64,000 nucleotides of DNA, from assembly GCA_037693485.1 (NCBI GenBank), contig CM075346.1:16645501-16709500 (forward strand). Direction: 5' to 3'. This document shows positions 43,959 through 56,123 of the stretch, one piece after another (position 1 is the stretch's first letter; the number at the start of each line of letters is the position of its first letter). This stretch comes from Kitagawia praeruptora (lineage: Eukaryota; Streptophyta; Magnoliopsida; Apiales; Apiaceae). Both the position numbers and the translations under genes were made by a program. The notes beneath the pieces were generated by a model. That model searched no databases. It worked only from the letters and a program-made list of their open reading frames with translations, and was not told the DNA's origin.

Positions 43959-43970
43959 CTATATAAATAG
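43959..43970 (+). promoter_or_regulatory. TATA box of LARD LTR1
   Basis: CTATATAAATAG, close to the plant consensus, 400 bp into the LTR and conserved in LTR2 (48962-48973). This would make U3 short and R-U5 about 3.6 kb long. Confidence 0.6.
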
Positions 43971-45199
43971 ATACATCAAATTTTCACAAAACACGATCCC
44001 TCTTTTACAGAGCACTAAGTATTATAATTTGTTTATTCCCCTGTGATGTCCTTTTAAGTTAAATAAATAGAACCGGCCATCTCTTTATTTTCTAACAGGA
44101 GGAGTTTACATCTATTTCTCAAAAACAAACATATAAACACTACTGTCTCTTACATAAACAGAGTAATCAATAGGTAGTTATTTGTCTGTTAATTGGTTTA
44201 TTTTTTTTTATTCTCGTTTTGTATTGGTGCTGTTCGGTTTTGATGATTTGTTTCAATTGGGGGGTTGCTGATTGGTGAGATGGAATCGGAGTTTGAGGGA
44301 GAGAGATTTAGTCGGAGTAAGGAGGAATCAGTGGTTGGGGTGTATACGACCACCACCGATGTGGTGGTGGTGGTGTTGGTTGTTATCGGAGAGACGGGGA
44401 ACCGGGAGAGATTGAGGGGATAGTATGAGGGAGAGGAAGGAGATGTCGAGAGAGAGATTGAGGAGAGGAAAAAAAAGATGAGTTTGATTGTGGTTAATCA
44501 TGTGGTAGTAGTGTTGTTGTTGTAACAGAGAAGGTGAGAGGATGGGGAGAAACGAGGTGGAGGAAGCGAGACGGAAAGAGAAAGAGAGATTTAGAGAGTT
44601 CGAAAGAGGTTGTTTTGAGTGAGATCGAGAGAGGAGTTGATCGGAGATTGAGAAAGAGGCGAGGGGAGGGAGAGATTGATTCGGGAGAGATTGGGGTTGA
44701 GAGAGAGATTAAGTCAAAGAGAGAGAGAGAGAGAGAGAGGGAGATGACAGAGAGATAAGTGGGAGGCCGGGAGAGAGAGTCGGGATGGAAGGAGTCGCAG
44801 GGGAGAGGGAGGCGCGTGGTGTAGGTGGGTCCCACGTACGAATTTGCGGTAATAATAATAGTAATAAAATATTAATGTATTGATAAAATTGATGTCCGGA
44901 TGTTATAATCGGGATTTAATTAATTGGTATATTGGTATATTAATTTTAAATTGGTTATTAATAAACAGTTTAATAAAATGGTATTTGATTAAATTGGAAA
45001 GTTTTTAAAGATTAGAATATTATTGGTGATAAATACTTGATTTAAAAACGATTTAATTGATTAGTTAATTCAATAAAAATGTTTTGTGATTAATTGGACA
45101 TAATTTAGAGACTTAATGATTCATTGATAAAAGAGGTATTTAAAATGATGAGGGTATTAAAGTGGAATAATTATTATGGTTTTAAATTGAGTAAATAGG

Positions 45200-45307
45200 A
45201 TTAATTGTGTCTTGAGGATTTATTTATTTAATTCAAGGATTAATTGTGGTCTTGAGGATTTATTTATTTAATTCGAGGATTAATTATTGTCTTGAGGATT
45301 TATTTAT
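45200..45307 (+). repeat. 40-bp tandem repeat in LARD LTR1
   Basis: About 2.7 units of GATTAATTGTGGTCTTGAGG plus ATTTATTTATTTAATTCGAG. The LTR2 counterpart (about 53190-53360) has about four units, and the LTR1 array continues after the MITE at 45500-45580. Confidence 0.75.
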
Positions 45308-45499
45308 GAGATTAAGGTTACTGAGGTAACCTCAGGTAACTTTTCCTGAGATTAAAAAAATTTACATACAAATATAGAAGGACATTACTGTAATTACAGA
45401 AGATTATATGCATTTACAAAAATGCCATTAGTATTTTATATGAAAATACACTAGTGCCTCAGGTAAAGTTCCTGAGGTAATCTCAGGAACCTTTTTCTC
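45308..45499. mobile_element. MITE (Mutator-like) in LARD LTR1
   Basis: 192 bp with inverted ends (GAGATTAAGGTTACTGAGGT against GAGAAAAAGGTTCCTGAGAT) and a perfect 9-bp duplication, TTTATTTAT, at 45299-45307 and 45500-45508. LTR2 has the empty site at about 53288-53310. A 9-bp duplication points to the Mutator superfamily. Confidence 0.8.
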
Positions 45500-46459
45500 T
45501 TTATTTATTTAATTTGAGGATTAATTATTGTCTCGAGAATTTATTTATTTAAATTAAGGATTAATTGTTGTCTCGAGGATTAATTGGTTAATTATGTTTC
45601 TTTATCGTGGAGTAAGATAATTGTTTGAGGATTATTTATTGATTGAGTTTTTATATAGGATGTCAATGATATTATTTTAGGGGATTGATATTTAGCATTT
45701 TCGGATTATTAACCGGATCGAATCAGATTATTTTAGACTAAAATCAGAATTATTAAATCATTTGTGAGATTTAAAAATGGAAAAGGTTTCGCGTAAAAAT
45801 GTTGAGTTTTGGAATTATTCGAGGAACCATTGTGGGGAAGGATTTCGGAGGAGTTAGGAGACTCGTTTGGAAAAACTTAAAGAACGAAAGTTGTAGATGT
45901 GCATAAGTACTATATAACGGTGACTAGAAGTTGATTAAAAGGTGATCAGAAGTTGAGTTAAATAATAGCTGAACTAGGCCCGAGAAGGTGAAATGCCGGA
46001 GAACCAGAGACGTGGAGCAAGTTGGGGTATCGCACCGCAGAGCATAAGCAAGTTTATTTATGTATACTCTATCGTTCAGAGTATCTATATTTTTCAATAT
46101 ATGAAATGTGTTGAATAGATTTAAATCCATAATTGCAAGTTTACTAATTCGTACTCCATCGTTCGGAGTATTTATATTTTTTAAATTCATAAGTATGCTG
46201 ATTAAGTTTTTGATATACAAGTCAAGTATTCTTTCTAGTGATTTATACCAGTTTCTATTCATGCAATTTACATACATATATATTATTGTTGAGCTGTTAT
46301 CCGGATATATTATTATACGAGGTGTTCAAATTTATTTCATGAGTTGGCCATATTGTTGGGAGGTTTATTGAAATACTTCATTCGTATTCGTAGAAGATAT
46401 GATAAAGATATATTTAATGATATTTTCATACTACATAATATTTATATTTAAGAGTGGGG

Positions 46460-46460
<1 letters not shown>

Positions 46461-46493
<33 letters not shown>
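46461..46493. repeat. (TA)n microsatellite in LARD LTR1
   Basis: An uninterrupted TA run. The same position in LTR2 is where the gene-capturing element has inserted. Confidence 0.9.
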
Positions 46494-46498
<5 letters not shown>

Positions 46499-46568
46499 AA
46501 GTTGTGATTTATTGCTTCTAAAAGCAAAAGTGACCGGAGTAACGCACCGGCCCAATTTAGGAGTATTT

Positions 46569-46728
46569 AGGATGATGGTCCGAGCAAGTCGGCTCATCCT
46601 AGGGTGATGGTCCGAGCAAGTCGGCTCACCCAATCTGAGAAGTAAACTAGGGTGATGGTCCGAGCAAGTCGGCTCACCCAATCTGAGAAGTAAATTAGGG
46701 TGATGGTCCGAGCAAGTCGGCTCATCCT
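46569..46728 (+). repeat. Tandem stem-loop array in LARD LTR1
   Basis: Four 32-nt stem-loops at 46569, 46601, 46649 and 46697. Each reads AGGRTGA, TGGT, CCGA, GCAAG, TCGG, C, TCAYCCT/A. The outer stem is 6-7 bp, the inner stem CCGA/TCGG is 4 bp, and the loop is GCAAG. Unit 1 has an A-T pair where units 2 and 3 have G-C, and unit 4 has G-T, so pairing is kept. Confidence 0.75.
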
Positions 46729-46928
46729 TCTATCGATAGTAAACGAGTAGTGATAATGGACTGATCATCCATTACTTGAGTAGGCGTTCTAAGAAGAAAT
46801 CCAATCATCGACTTCCTAACGGTTAACCGATGCCTGTGTGGTTCTATTAACTAGGGTGTTTATCTAAGGAGTTGTTAAATTTTATTCATTCAAATCAATT
46901 GAGTAGTTCTGAGTAGTTATTGAATTAT

Positions 46929-47080
46929 ATGAGTGGTATTTTTAGAAGTTATTGAGATATATTTATACTTTCATATGAGTGGTATTTTGAGAAGTTATTG
47001 AGATATATTTATTCTTTCATATGAGTAGTATTTTGAGAAGTTGTTGAGATATATTTATTCTTTCATATGAGTAGTATTTT
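46929..47080 (+). repeat. 46-bp tandem repeat in LARD LTR1
   Basis: About 3.3 units of ATGAGTAGTATTTTGAGAAG plus TTATTGAGATATATTTATTC. Matched in LTR2 at about 62310-62460. Confidence 0.8.
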
Positions 47081-47596
47081 GAGATTTATAAAAATTTCCG
47101 AGTTGATCTCTTTTCAAAAGTATATATATTATAGTGGTAAAAACTATATTTTGGTCGAGTTTTGTTGTATTATATGATATCTATATATACTTGCTGGGCA
47201 TTCTTTGGCTCATACTTGCTATTTAAATATTATAAAATAGGGGCAATCAGAGCTGATACTAGTACAGCGAACCGTGATTAAGGGAAAGGGAAGACAACTG
47301 ATTCAGAGTGTTAATCTTATAGCATTTGAGGAGGGTGCAGACTGGGAAGGTGTTTGTATAATGTTTTATTATCTAGTACTTTGGAGTTGTAATGGTATTT
47401 CAGAGATTCTGGGAAGTGAAATTGAGATGTAATATCTTTTGGAATTATTGAGTACTTGTTCTAAGACTATAACCTGTGGAGTAAAAGATGGTGTGTATTA
47501 TGAATATTATTGTAGATTATATTGTGAGCAGGTGATCGAATATTCCGCAAGAGATTTGACGACCTGGATTCCCGTAGGGGATTTGGAGGCGTTACA

Positions 47597-48562
47597 GTAA
47601 TGGTATCAAAGCAGTAGGTTATAAATCTTAGAACGAGTGTAGGAGGAGTTATGACTATATAAGAGAGAGTTTAGAAGCCAAGAAACAGATAGGTATATAT
47701 ATAGTAGGATTTCAAAGAGTTGTGGGGTGGAGACATGATGGCCATTAGCAGTAGTAGAATCAATTAGGACGAGAGAAATGTGTATCCATGATTTATTTAT
47801 TGGGTTAAATTGGAGTATATACGGTTATGTATCCATAAATATGCATATATATATAACTGCAGGTATATATGTGTATATATATGAATATGTACCGATATGT
47901 AATGTGTTGTTTCATTAATAAATATTTCATGGGTATGCAATTTTATTAGACTAAACCATATTGGGATAAGTTGAATTGAGTGAGGTTGTGACTTTTGGAA
48001 AAGTATAGAAGAGATAAATAGATTTGATTTTATAGATGGAAACGAAACAAGAAGAGTATGATGGTATTATGTATAGATTTGGAGGAGGAAGGAGTTAAAA
48101 GATTATTGGATAAAATGATGCAATGTTTTAGATGAGGGAATATGTGACATGAGTATAAGAAGCAGTTATGGTAAAGGCTGTGAGTGAATTGATTCACGAG
48201 GATAAAAGATGAGAAGAAAGAGGTATATTTAAAGATTAGTAAGAGAAAATGATATAAGGAGCTTTAAAGCATAATTAAGATTTACTATTGAGGATAAGGT
48301 GTATTTTGAGGATAAAGTCAGGATAAGAATAAACGAATGAAGTGGGTATAAATGATGAGCCGGTATGAAAATAGAGAGATGTTAAAGAATGAAATCAGAG
48401 ATGGAATAGACATTATAGCATGAGAGTTTATAATTGAGGTATGGGAAGCGTAAAGCTGGTAAAAAGGGATGAAAAGATTTCGGAAAGTAGAGTACGAAAT
48501 AAGCAACCTTAGTTATTGCCTACGTTGATTCCGTGGACGGAATCCTTTTAAGGAGGGAAGAC
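47597..48562 (+). other. LARD internal region (non-coding)
   Basis: 966 bp. The primer-binding site TGGTATCAAAGCAGTAGG starts at 47601 and agrees with initiator Met tRNA apart from a few bases. The polypurine tract AGGAGGGAAG ends two bases before LTR2 (48551-48560). No ORF over 62 residues; no gag, protease or RT motif. Confidence 0.88.
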
Positions 48563-50309
48563 TGTAATATCCGCGAATTTTCTTCTTCTTTTTTTATCGA
48601 TATTTAAATTTTAATTAAGAGAGATGCATTAGTATATTTTAATTAGTGCATTTTTGGTAAAATTTCGAAATTTTATATATTAATATGTAAGTAAATATTA
48701 TATTATATCTATTTAATTATATTTGTTCGGTATTTATTAAAATTAGGAAATTTAGGGAAAATAAAATTTTATTTTTGGATCGAATTTATTTTAGAGAACG
48801 AAATTAGAGTCTCGTTTGAATTAGCCAATACGGAGGAAACGAAATTATTGAAAAGAGCATTTTCTTTTCACCAAACTTTGCACAAAACATTATCATTATT
48901 TCCATAGCATTTCATTTTGTCCCCCACGTTTTGACCCATTTAAATAAATAAACAAATAGCACTATATAAATAGATACATCAAATTTTCACAAAACACGAT
49001 CCCTCTTTTACGGAGCACTAAGTATTCTAATTTGTTTATTCCCCTGTGATGTCCTTTTAAGTTAAATAAATAGAACCGGCCATCTCTTTATTTTCTAACA
49101 GGAGGAGTTTACATCTATTTCTCAAAAACAAACATATAAACACTACTGTCTCTTACATAAACAGAGTAATCAACAGGTAGTTATTTGTCTGTTAATTGGT
49201 TTATTTTTTTTTATTCTCGTTTTGTATTGGTGTTGTTCGGTTTTGATGATTTGTTTCAATTGGGGGGTTGTTGATTGGTGAGATGGAATCGGAGTTTGAG
49301 GGATAGAGATTTAGTCGGAGTAAGGAGGAATCAGTGGTTGGGGTGTAGACGACCACCACCGATGTGGTGGTGGTGGTGTTGGTTGTTATCGGAGAGACGG
49401 GGAACCGGGAGAGATTGAGGGGATAGTATGAGGGAGAGGAAGGAGATGTCGAGAGAGAGATTGAGGAGAGGAAAAAAAAGAGGAGTTTGATTGTGGTTAA
49501 TCGTGTGGTAGTAGTGTTGTTGTTGTAACAGAGAAGGTGAGAGGATGGGGAGAAACGAGGTGGAGGAAGCGAGACGGAAAGAGAAAGAGAGATTTAGAGA
49601 GTTCGAAAGAGGTTGTTTTGAGTGAGATCGAGAGAGGAGTTGATCGGAGATTGAGAAAGAGGCGAGGGGAGGGAGATATTGATTCGGGAGAGATTGGGGT
49701 TGAGAGAGAGATTAAGTTAGAGAGAGAGAGAGAGAGGGAGATGGCAGAGAGATAAGAGGGAGGTCGGGAGAGAGAGTAGGGATGGAAGGAGTCGCAGGGG
49801 AGGGGGAGGCGCGTGGTGTAGGTGGTGTAGGTGGGTCCCACGTACGAATTTGCGGTAATAATAATAGTAATAAAATATTAACGTATTGATAAAATTGATG
49901 TCCGGATGTTATAATCGGGATTTAATTAATTGGTATATTGGTATATTAATTCTAAACTAGCATGATAGCCCGTGCAAGGCACGGGCCACTTTTTAATTCA
50001 TATAATATTTTTCAAATTTGGGATGGAGTTCGTTATATCCTCTTGTCAGTGTGTTTTATCTTTGACTTCAACGGTTCACTAAGATTCAATTGTTAATAAT
50101 CATTCTAAATTCAAATTATTAGCATACTCTAAATTTCGAGGATCATATTTATAGTGATGCTTATTGAATGTGAGAAGGATAACCGACAAAAGTGGTCTAC
50201 AAGAAGAGTTAATCGTTAGCTATCAAGTATTACCACGATAATAGTGTCCTTTAGTTTGTTTTTCAGTAATATCCTAAAAGAATTACCATGATAGTAGTTA
50301 TTTTAAGGC

Positions 50310-50562
50310 TTAATGACCTTTTGGCCCTTCAAGTTTGCAAATTTATACCCATAAAACTCTATAGTTTAAAGCGCTCATTTTCGTCCCTCTAACTTTAGAA
50401 TGTACCTTTTTGCCACAAACCGTCATCTATTCGTTTTAAAAGACGACGGTTTTGTGGCTAAAAGGTACATTTTTTAAGTTGGAATGACGAAAAGGAACAC
50501 TTTAAAACTATAGGGCTTTACGGGTATAACTGTGCAAACTTGAAGGACCAAAAGGTCATTAA
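50310..50562. mobile_element. Foldback MITE inside Helitron
   Basis: The two halves are inverted copies along almost their whole length (left TTAATGACCTTTTGGCCCTT, right complement TTAATGACCTTTTGGTCCTT), meeting at a centre near 50435. The target duplication is probably TTA/TTAA but is obscured by the palindrome. Confidence 0.8.
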
Positions 50563-51784
50563 TTCTTCTTTTAACTACTTCCGATCTTAGCGCAACATTT
50601 TTTGAATATCTATTTTCTCTTCTACTCATATGTCTACCTCATATCTACTCTAATTTATTACTGATCATGTGCACTCTAACTTCGGCCTTTTTACGATCAC
50701 TATCCAGCCACCTCATTATACCTCTAAGATCCTCTCTTTCCTCCAACGACATCATATATGCACATTTATCTTGCCCCACCACCTTTCTTTTGTCTTTAAC
50801 AACCTTAAGTTTGTTCGTCTTTTTTCTCTCCAATCATCTCCCATTCATCTTTGATAATCTCTCATCGACTTACGTTTCCATGTTTATATAAAATTACTAT
50901 TGTTGTCTTTACGAGCTGAATAGGTGTTATTATAATAAAATAGTTAATTGTTATATCTCTCGCACATTAAACATGTATACGTCTTTCGAATGTTATTTTG
51001 GTAACATTATTTTTTTTGAATTTCAATTAAACTCTTTTAATATTTGTGAACAAATTGGATTAACATTTTATTGTACCGTATTTAGTTGTATTATTGTTTT
51101 TTTAAAGTTAGATAAAAAAAATTGATGTACCTATTCTTTTGCTGGTATTTAGTTGAGTGTATTTCGTATCTAGATGTCCAAATTTAACAATAAACGAATT
51201 CATATTGTATGTATACTTGGGGATGGGCATCAGGTCGGTCAATTCAGGGTTGGGTAGTGTGATACCCATCACACTCCCCGAATTCGAATATAATTATTGA
51301 ACCCGTCCCGGTTTTCGAACGAGGATCATTATGTTCTTAGATTTCTACCCCGAAAGGGAAATAGGGATTCCCGCGAGAAATCGTGGATTTTAAAATTTTT
51401 TTAGTTAAAATTTTGAACATAATCGTTGAACCCGTATCGATCCCCGAATGAGTATTATTTTGCTTCATGATTCTTAACACGAACGGGGAACGAGGATCCC
51501 CGCAAAAAACGGGAAATACTTAATTTTTTTATTTAAAATGTATATATTCTTGAATATATCAGATAATAAAATTAATTTGATAAATCATGATAAAATTATT
51601 ATTATATTATAAATAGAGACTTGAATTAATTTTTTAATAAAAAAGATGAAATATAGTATTAAAATTCTATTTTAGTTTGTTAAATTTTATATCAGAAATT
51701 CTAAGTTTATAAAAAATTTGAATTTTTGAATTATATTATTTTTAATAATCTAGTAAACATATATTTTAAAAAATTATTCTTCAT

Positions 51785-52375
51785 AAATATGATAATCATT
51801 TGGGGAACGAAATCAGGGATCGGACTGGGATACATTAATCTCTGAGGTCGTTCCCTTTCTCTAATTTTTTTCTATAATATTTCATGTTGTCCCGAAAAAT
51901 TTGTCAAATACCTAAGAAAAATGGGAAACAGATCAGATCGAGGTCACATGATGAAATGCTCATCCTTACGTGTTACACGTGAATTAGTTTCATTTTGTTA
52001 TGAGAATAACAAACATAGATAACTAATATAATTTATAATTTTACAAAATAAAACTAATATACACGTACCATAAATCAAAATTCGAGTCCTATATATTTAA
52101 AATTTTATATTAAATACACATACTTTCAATCTCTTTAATAATCTAGTAAATATATGTTTATTTTTTTTTCTAAATATGATAATCAGTCGGGGAACGGAAG
52201 CGGGGATCGTGCCGGGATACCTTAATCCCCGAGCCTATTACCTTTGCACGAATTTTTATTCTATAATATTTCATGTTGACCCGAAAAATTTCCCGAATCC
52301 ACAATCCAAATGGGAAAGGAAATCAGTTCGGGTAGATATGGTGAAATGCTCATTCATACGTGTACCACGTAACAA
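51785..52375. repeat. Two diverged 200-bp direct repeats in Helitron
   Basis: 51785-51980 and 52172-52375 share blocks such as AATATGATAATCA, GGGGAACG, CTATAATATTTCATGTTG, CCCGAAAAATTT and GAAATGCTCAT. A related GC-richer block with CCCCGAATTCG lies at 51220-51500. No coding potential. Confidence 0.7.
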
Positions 52376-52769
52376 ATATAAATAAATATTACAATTGGTG
52401 TTCGGATAAAAATATTAATATATATGCATCAGAAATTAAAATTTATGTTATTTCGTGTACCATGTGAATTATATATTTAAAATTTTATATTAAATACACG
52501 TACATTCAATTAAAAATAGTCTACATGTTCTTATCATTTTAATTAATTTTATTATGAATAAATTTGAAAATAAACATTAAAAAAATTAGCAAGTCAATTA
52601 TCTATGTATGCAATTATATTGATTATAAGAAATGTATCATTAAATGTTCTAGTGTAGTACTAATATATGTAAACATAAAAATTTTGGTACATGGAGGTCA
52701 TACTAAAAAATATTTAGCAAATGGTTTGTATATGTATGCAATCATTGATTTGAAAAGATGTATCATCAA

Positions 52770-52842
52770 ATGTTATAGTGCAGTGGTAATACATGCAAAC
52801 ATAAAAACTCTAGAACTTGGAGGTCATGGGTTCAAATCCCTT
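52770..52842 (+). other. tRNA-like A/B boxes near Helitron 5' end
   Basis: TAGTGCAGTGG matches an A box and GGGTTCAAATCCC a B box, about 40 bp apart. No cloverleaf can be drawn, so it is not a tRNA gene. A partial duplicate lies at about 52640-52700, and a related sequence is at the window start. Confidence 0.4.
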
Positions 52843-54654
52843 GAAAGTCATTATTTTTTAACATTAACATAATTTTAGGGGTAATTTAGTAAATTACTAA
52901 ATAGGTGGAAAGAGCATGTTGTCATATAATAGATATAATGGATTGGTTATTAATAAACAGTTTAATAAAATGGTATTTGATTAAATTGGAAAGTTTTTAA
53001 AGATTAGAATATTATTGGTGATAAATACTTGATTTAAAAACGATTTAATTGATTAGTTAATTCAATAAAAATGTTTTGTGATTAATTGGACATAATTTAG
53101 AGACTTAATGATTCATTGATAAAAGAGGTATTTAAAATGATGAGGGTATTAAAGTGGAATAATTATTATGGTTTTAAATTGAGTAAATAGGATTAATTAT
53201 GTCTTGAGGATTTATTTATTTAATTCAAGGATTAATTGTGGTCTTGAGGATTTATTTATTTAATTCGAGGATTAATTATTGTCTTGAGGATTTATTTATT
53301 TAATTTGAGGATTAATTATTGTCTTGAGAATTTATTTATTTAAATTAAGGATTAATTGTTGTCTCGAGGATTAATTGGTTAATTATGTTTCTTTATCGTG
53401 GAGTAAGATAATTGTTTGAGGATTATTTATTGATTGAGTTTTTATATAGGATGTCAATGATATTATTTTAGGGGATTGATATTTAGCATTTTCGGATTAT
53501 TAACCGGATCGAATCAGATTATTTTAGACTAAAATCGGAATTATTAAATCATTTGTGAGATTTAAAAATGGAAAAGGTTTCGCGTAAAAATGTTGAGTTT
53601 TGGAATTATTCGAGGAACCATTGTGGGGTAGGATTTCGGAGGAGTTAGGAGACTCGTTTGGAAAAACTTAAAGAACGAAAGTTGTAGATGTGCATAAGTA
53701 CTATATAACGGTGACTAGAAGTTGATTGAAAGGTGATCAGAAGTTGAGTTAAATAATAGCTGAACTAGGCCCGAGAAGGTGAAATGCCGGAGAACCAGAG
53801 ACGTGGAGCAAGTTGGGGTATCGCACCGCAGAGCACAAGCAAGTTTATTTATGTATACTCTATCGTTCAGAGTATCTATATTTTTCAATATATGAAATGT
53901 GTTGAATAGATTTAAATCCATAATTGCAAGTTTACTAATTCGTACTCCATCGTTCAGAGTATTTATATTTTTTAAATTCATAAGTATGCTGATTAAGTTT
54001 TTGATATACAAGTCAAGTATTCTTTCTAGTGATTTATACCAGATTTTATTCATGCAATTTACATACATATATATTATTGTTGAGCTGTTATCCGGATATA
54101 TTATTATACGAGGTGTTCAAATTTATTTCATGAGTTGGCCATATTGTTGGGAGGTTTATTGAAATACTTCATTCGTATTCGTAGAAGATATGATAAAGAT
54201 ATATTTAATGATATTTTCATACTACAGAATATTTATATTTAAGAGTGGGGGTTATATATATATATATAGGCTCATGCTCAAGGGAGAACCCTTATTATTG
54301 AGAGAACCCAGAGATCATCCATCTAACCATTCATTTCATTCTGATCTGATGGTTTTAAATAATCAGGCTTTAATATCAAATATTTAAAAAGATTTCCATT
54401 TTTGTGATAAGGGTAATCTCGGTAATACAAATATTACAATAAAAATATCCATTAATTAATTGATTTATGAGTCAAATCCCAATAAACTTGATTGAATTAC
54501 CATTTTTGAAAGATCATCAACATTAATCATTCAATATAATCATATATGAAATAGAATACACACATTGTCTGATATCATATAATATACAAATTGCTTATAC
54601 GTATAATTCTTGCTTTGGGAAAAATATGGAGGTTCATCAATGGAATTTTTCAAC

Positions 54655-54880
54655 ATCAATTTCTTCACGTTCACCATGTTAAGAACAGAAAGATCAGGCT
54701 TACAATACCCTCTTACAGATTTCCTTCGACACTTGGACAACAGGACAAGCAAAAGGCGAACACGGTCCGCACTCCCTGTTTCATCATAAAACCCTGCTTG
54801 TCGCAGCCTCCCAAGATCTTGAAGACATAATCCTTGAACTCCTTGCCAAGAGTATCTCCTGTTTCATGTACTAACTTATG
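54655..54880 (-). pseudogene. RPS6: Captured ribosomal protein S6 fragment
   Basis: Minus-strand translation gives GDTLGKEFKDYVFKILGGCD plus KQGF, then after a frameshift of about 45 bases RRKSVRGYCKPDLSVLNMV plus NVKK. These correspond to the EFK-YVFKI-GGCDKQGF and RRKSVRG---PDLSVLNLV-VKK blocks of the eukaryotic 40S protein S6. Downstream the frame runs into non-S6 sequence. With a frameshift and both ends missing it cannot encode S6. It probably came from a host copy by transposon capture. Confidence 0.8.
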
Positions 54881-55399
54881 TTTTTGCATAACATTAAAAA
54901 TTTTCTCCTTTCTCAGTTAATGCTGTCAACAATAACAACTATGATCATATGTCTGGAAAGTTAGATCATAAAACAAAGATGAATACATATTTAAAAGATT
55001 CTACTAAATGATTTTTATAAAAAACATTTAAATTTTAAATCAATAAAAGATAAAATTTGTCATAGAGCACAAATAAATATTGTGTAAAATACCTTGAAGA
55101 ACACCTTAAAATAACCTTTTGTGCACACTTAACAGACTCTTACATGCTTTTATTAGTGATCTGTAGATTCTTGATCACCATTATATAACAAATGTCTATC
55201 AAAATAAAATATCAATTGTAACGAGGTGTATATACATGAAACGTGTACAATTATTAATTAGAGAATATCTAATTACTATAAATACAAAGATTTTAATTAC
55301 TCCTGTCAAAACCTAGAATCTCGTATAGTTGCCATGTTGAAAAAAGACGCGCTTAATCACATGGAATGGGCATTATAAAGTAGCCTCACTTATATTGAT
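54881..55399. other. AT-rich filler between S6 fragment and repeat array
   Basis: No ORF, no clear repeat and no recognised gene; may include introns or flanks of the captured S6 locus. Confidence 0.3.
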
Positions 55400-55942
55400 A
55401 ATAAAGAACTTAGTGTTTTTATTTTAATTTAAGGTGTTTTTAGTAATATAAAATGTATAATTTTAGATTTTCAAAAGTGTTTTGAGATTTAAAATAAAAT
55501 TAAAAAATATTTCTCCAAATGTCTTAAAATAAAAAGAACCGTTTTTAGGATTTTCTTTTACTTTATTGAGATTAATTATGGTGTTTTCAAAAATTTAAAT
55601 ATTAATTTGTTATATATTTTTTTCTTAGATTATTTAGCATACATTGACTCTTTACTATGTCCTCATATTCACAAAATTCTAATAAAATAATACTACAATT
55701 TTAAAACAATTAACAAAACACCTAAAGAATTTTGGAAGGGGTAAATTTATAGTGTTTTAGTTGTTCCTAACTATATTCAAAACTTATTTTATATCAATAA
55801 AATATTTAATAGAATTTTAATATTAATATCTAATAAAGCAAAATAATTGACAAAATACCTAATGGAATCTTGGTATATTACATAATATTTTTATATATTT
55901 CTTATATTTTAAAAAAATATACATTTCTTTTAAAATTATGTA

Positions 55943-56123
55943 CTCCCTCTGTCCCATCCATTTCTTTATAAAATCACTATTACACCCACTACTTCACTTA
56001 TTTTAACAATAAAATCACTATTACACCCACTACTTCATTTATTTTAACAATATTACACTCACTTTACACCCACTATCCTTGACCTCCGTGCCCAGCCGCA
56101 AGAACTAGCTGCGACAGAGGGAG
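55943..56123. mobile_element. Stowaway-like MITE in repeat array
   Basis: CTCCCTCTGTCCCAT at the left and GCGACAGAGGGAG at the right, with TA at 55941-55942 and 56124-56125. Contains an internal 46-bp direct repeat (AAAATCACTATTACACCCAC). Confidence 0.85.

Larger units (their letters stand above)
43559..47596 (+). repeat. LARD LTR1
   Basis: 4038 bp including a 192-bp MITE. Contains a good TATA box, a (GA)n tract at about 44718-44740, a GTGGTGG/CCACCAC palindrome near 44350-44379, a 40-bp repeat (45200-45310), a stem-loop array, a (TA)n tract and a 46-bp repeat. ORFs at 44494-44835 and 44534-44758 are antisense readings of the same low-complexity purine-rich stretch. Confidence 0.9.
49957..52942 (-). 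mobile_element. Non-autonomous Helitron in LARD LTR2
   Basis: On the minus strand it begins TCCATTATATC directly after an A and ends with the hairpin GCCCGTGCCTTGCACGGGC, then TATCATG and CTAG, followed by a T. These are the Helitron rules (5' TC, 3' hairpin plus CTRR, insertion between A and T, no target duplication). LTR1 shows the intact empty site, AACCAA|TTTAAAATT on the minus strand. No Rep/helicase ORF is present. Inside are a foldback MITE, a pair of 200-bp repeats and tRNA-like boxes. Confidence 0.92.

Noticed and set aside
44494..44835. Ser/Pro/Leu-rich minus-strand ORF (and 49497-49841 in LTR2), with opposing Arg/Glu-rich ORF
   Set aside because: Both come from a GA/CT-rich low-complexity tract in the LARD LTR; sizes differ between LTRs by repeat indels and no domain is visible.
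46569..46728. CRISPR-like array (short repeats with spacers) in the LARD LTR
   Set aside because: Spacing is irregular (32, 48, 48), the spacers are themselves repeated and the context is a plant LTR element with no cas genes.
52775..52842. tRNA gene
   Set aside because: A- and B-box-like words are present, but no acceptor or anticodon stem can be formed.
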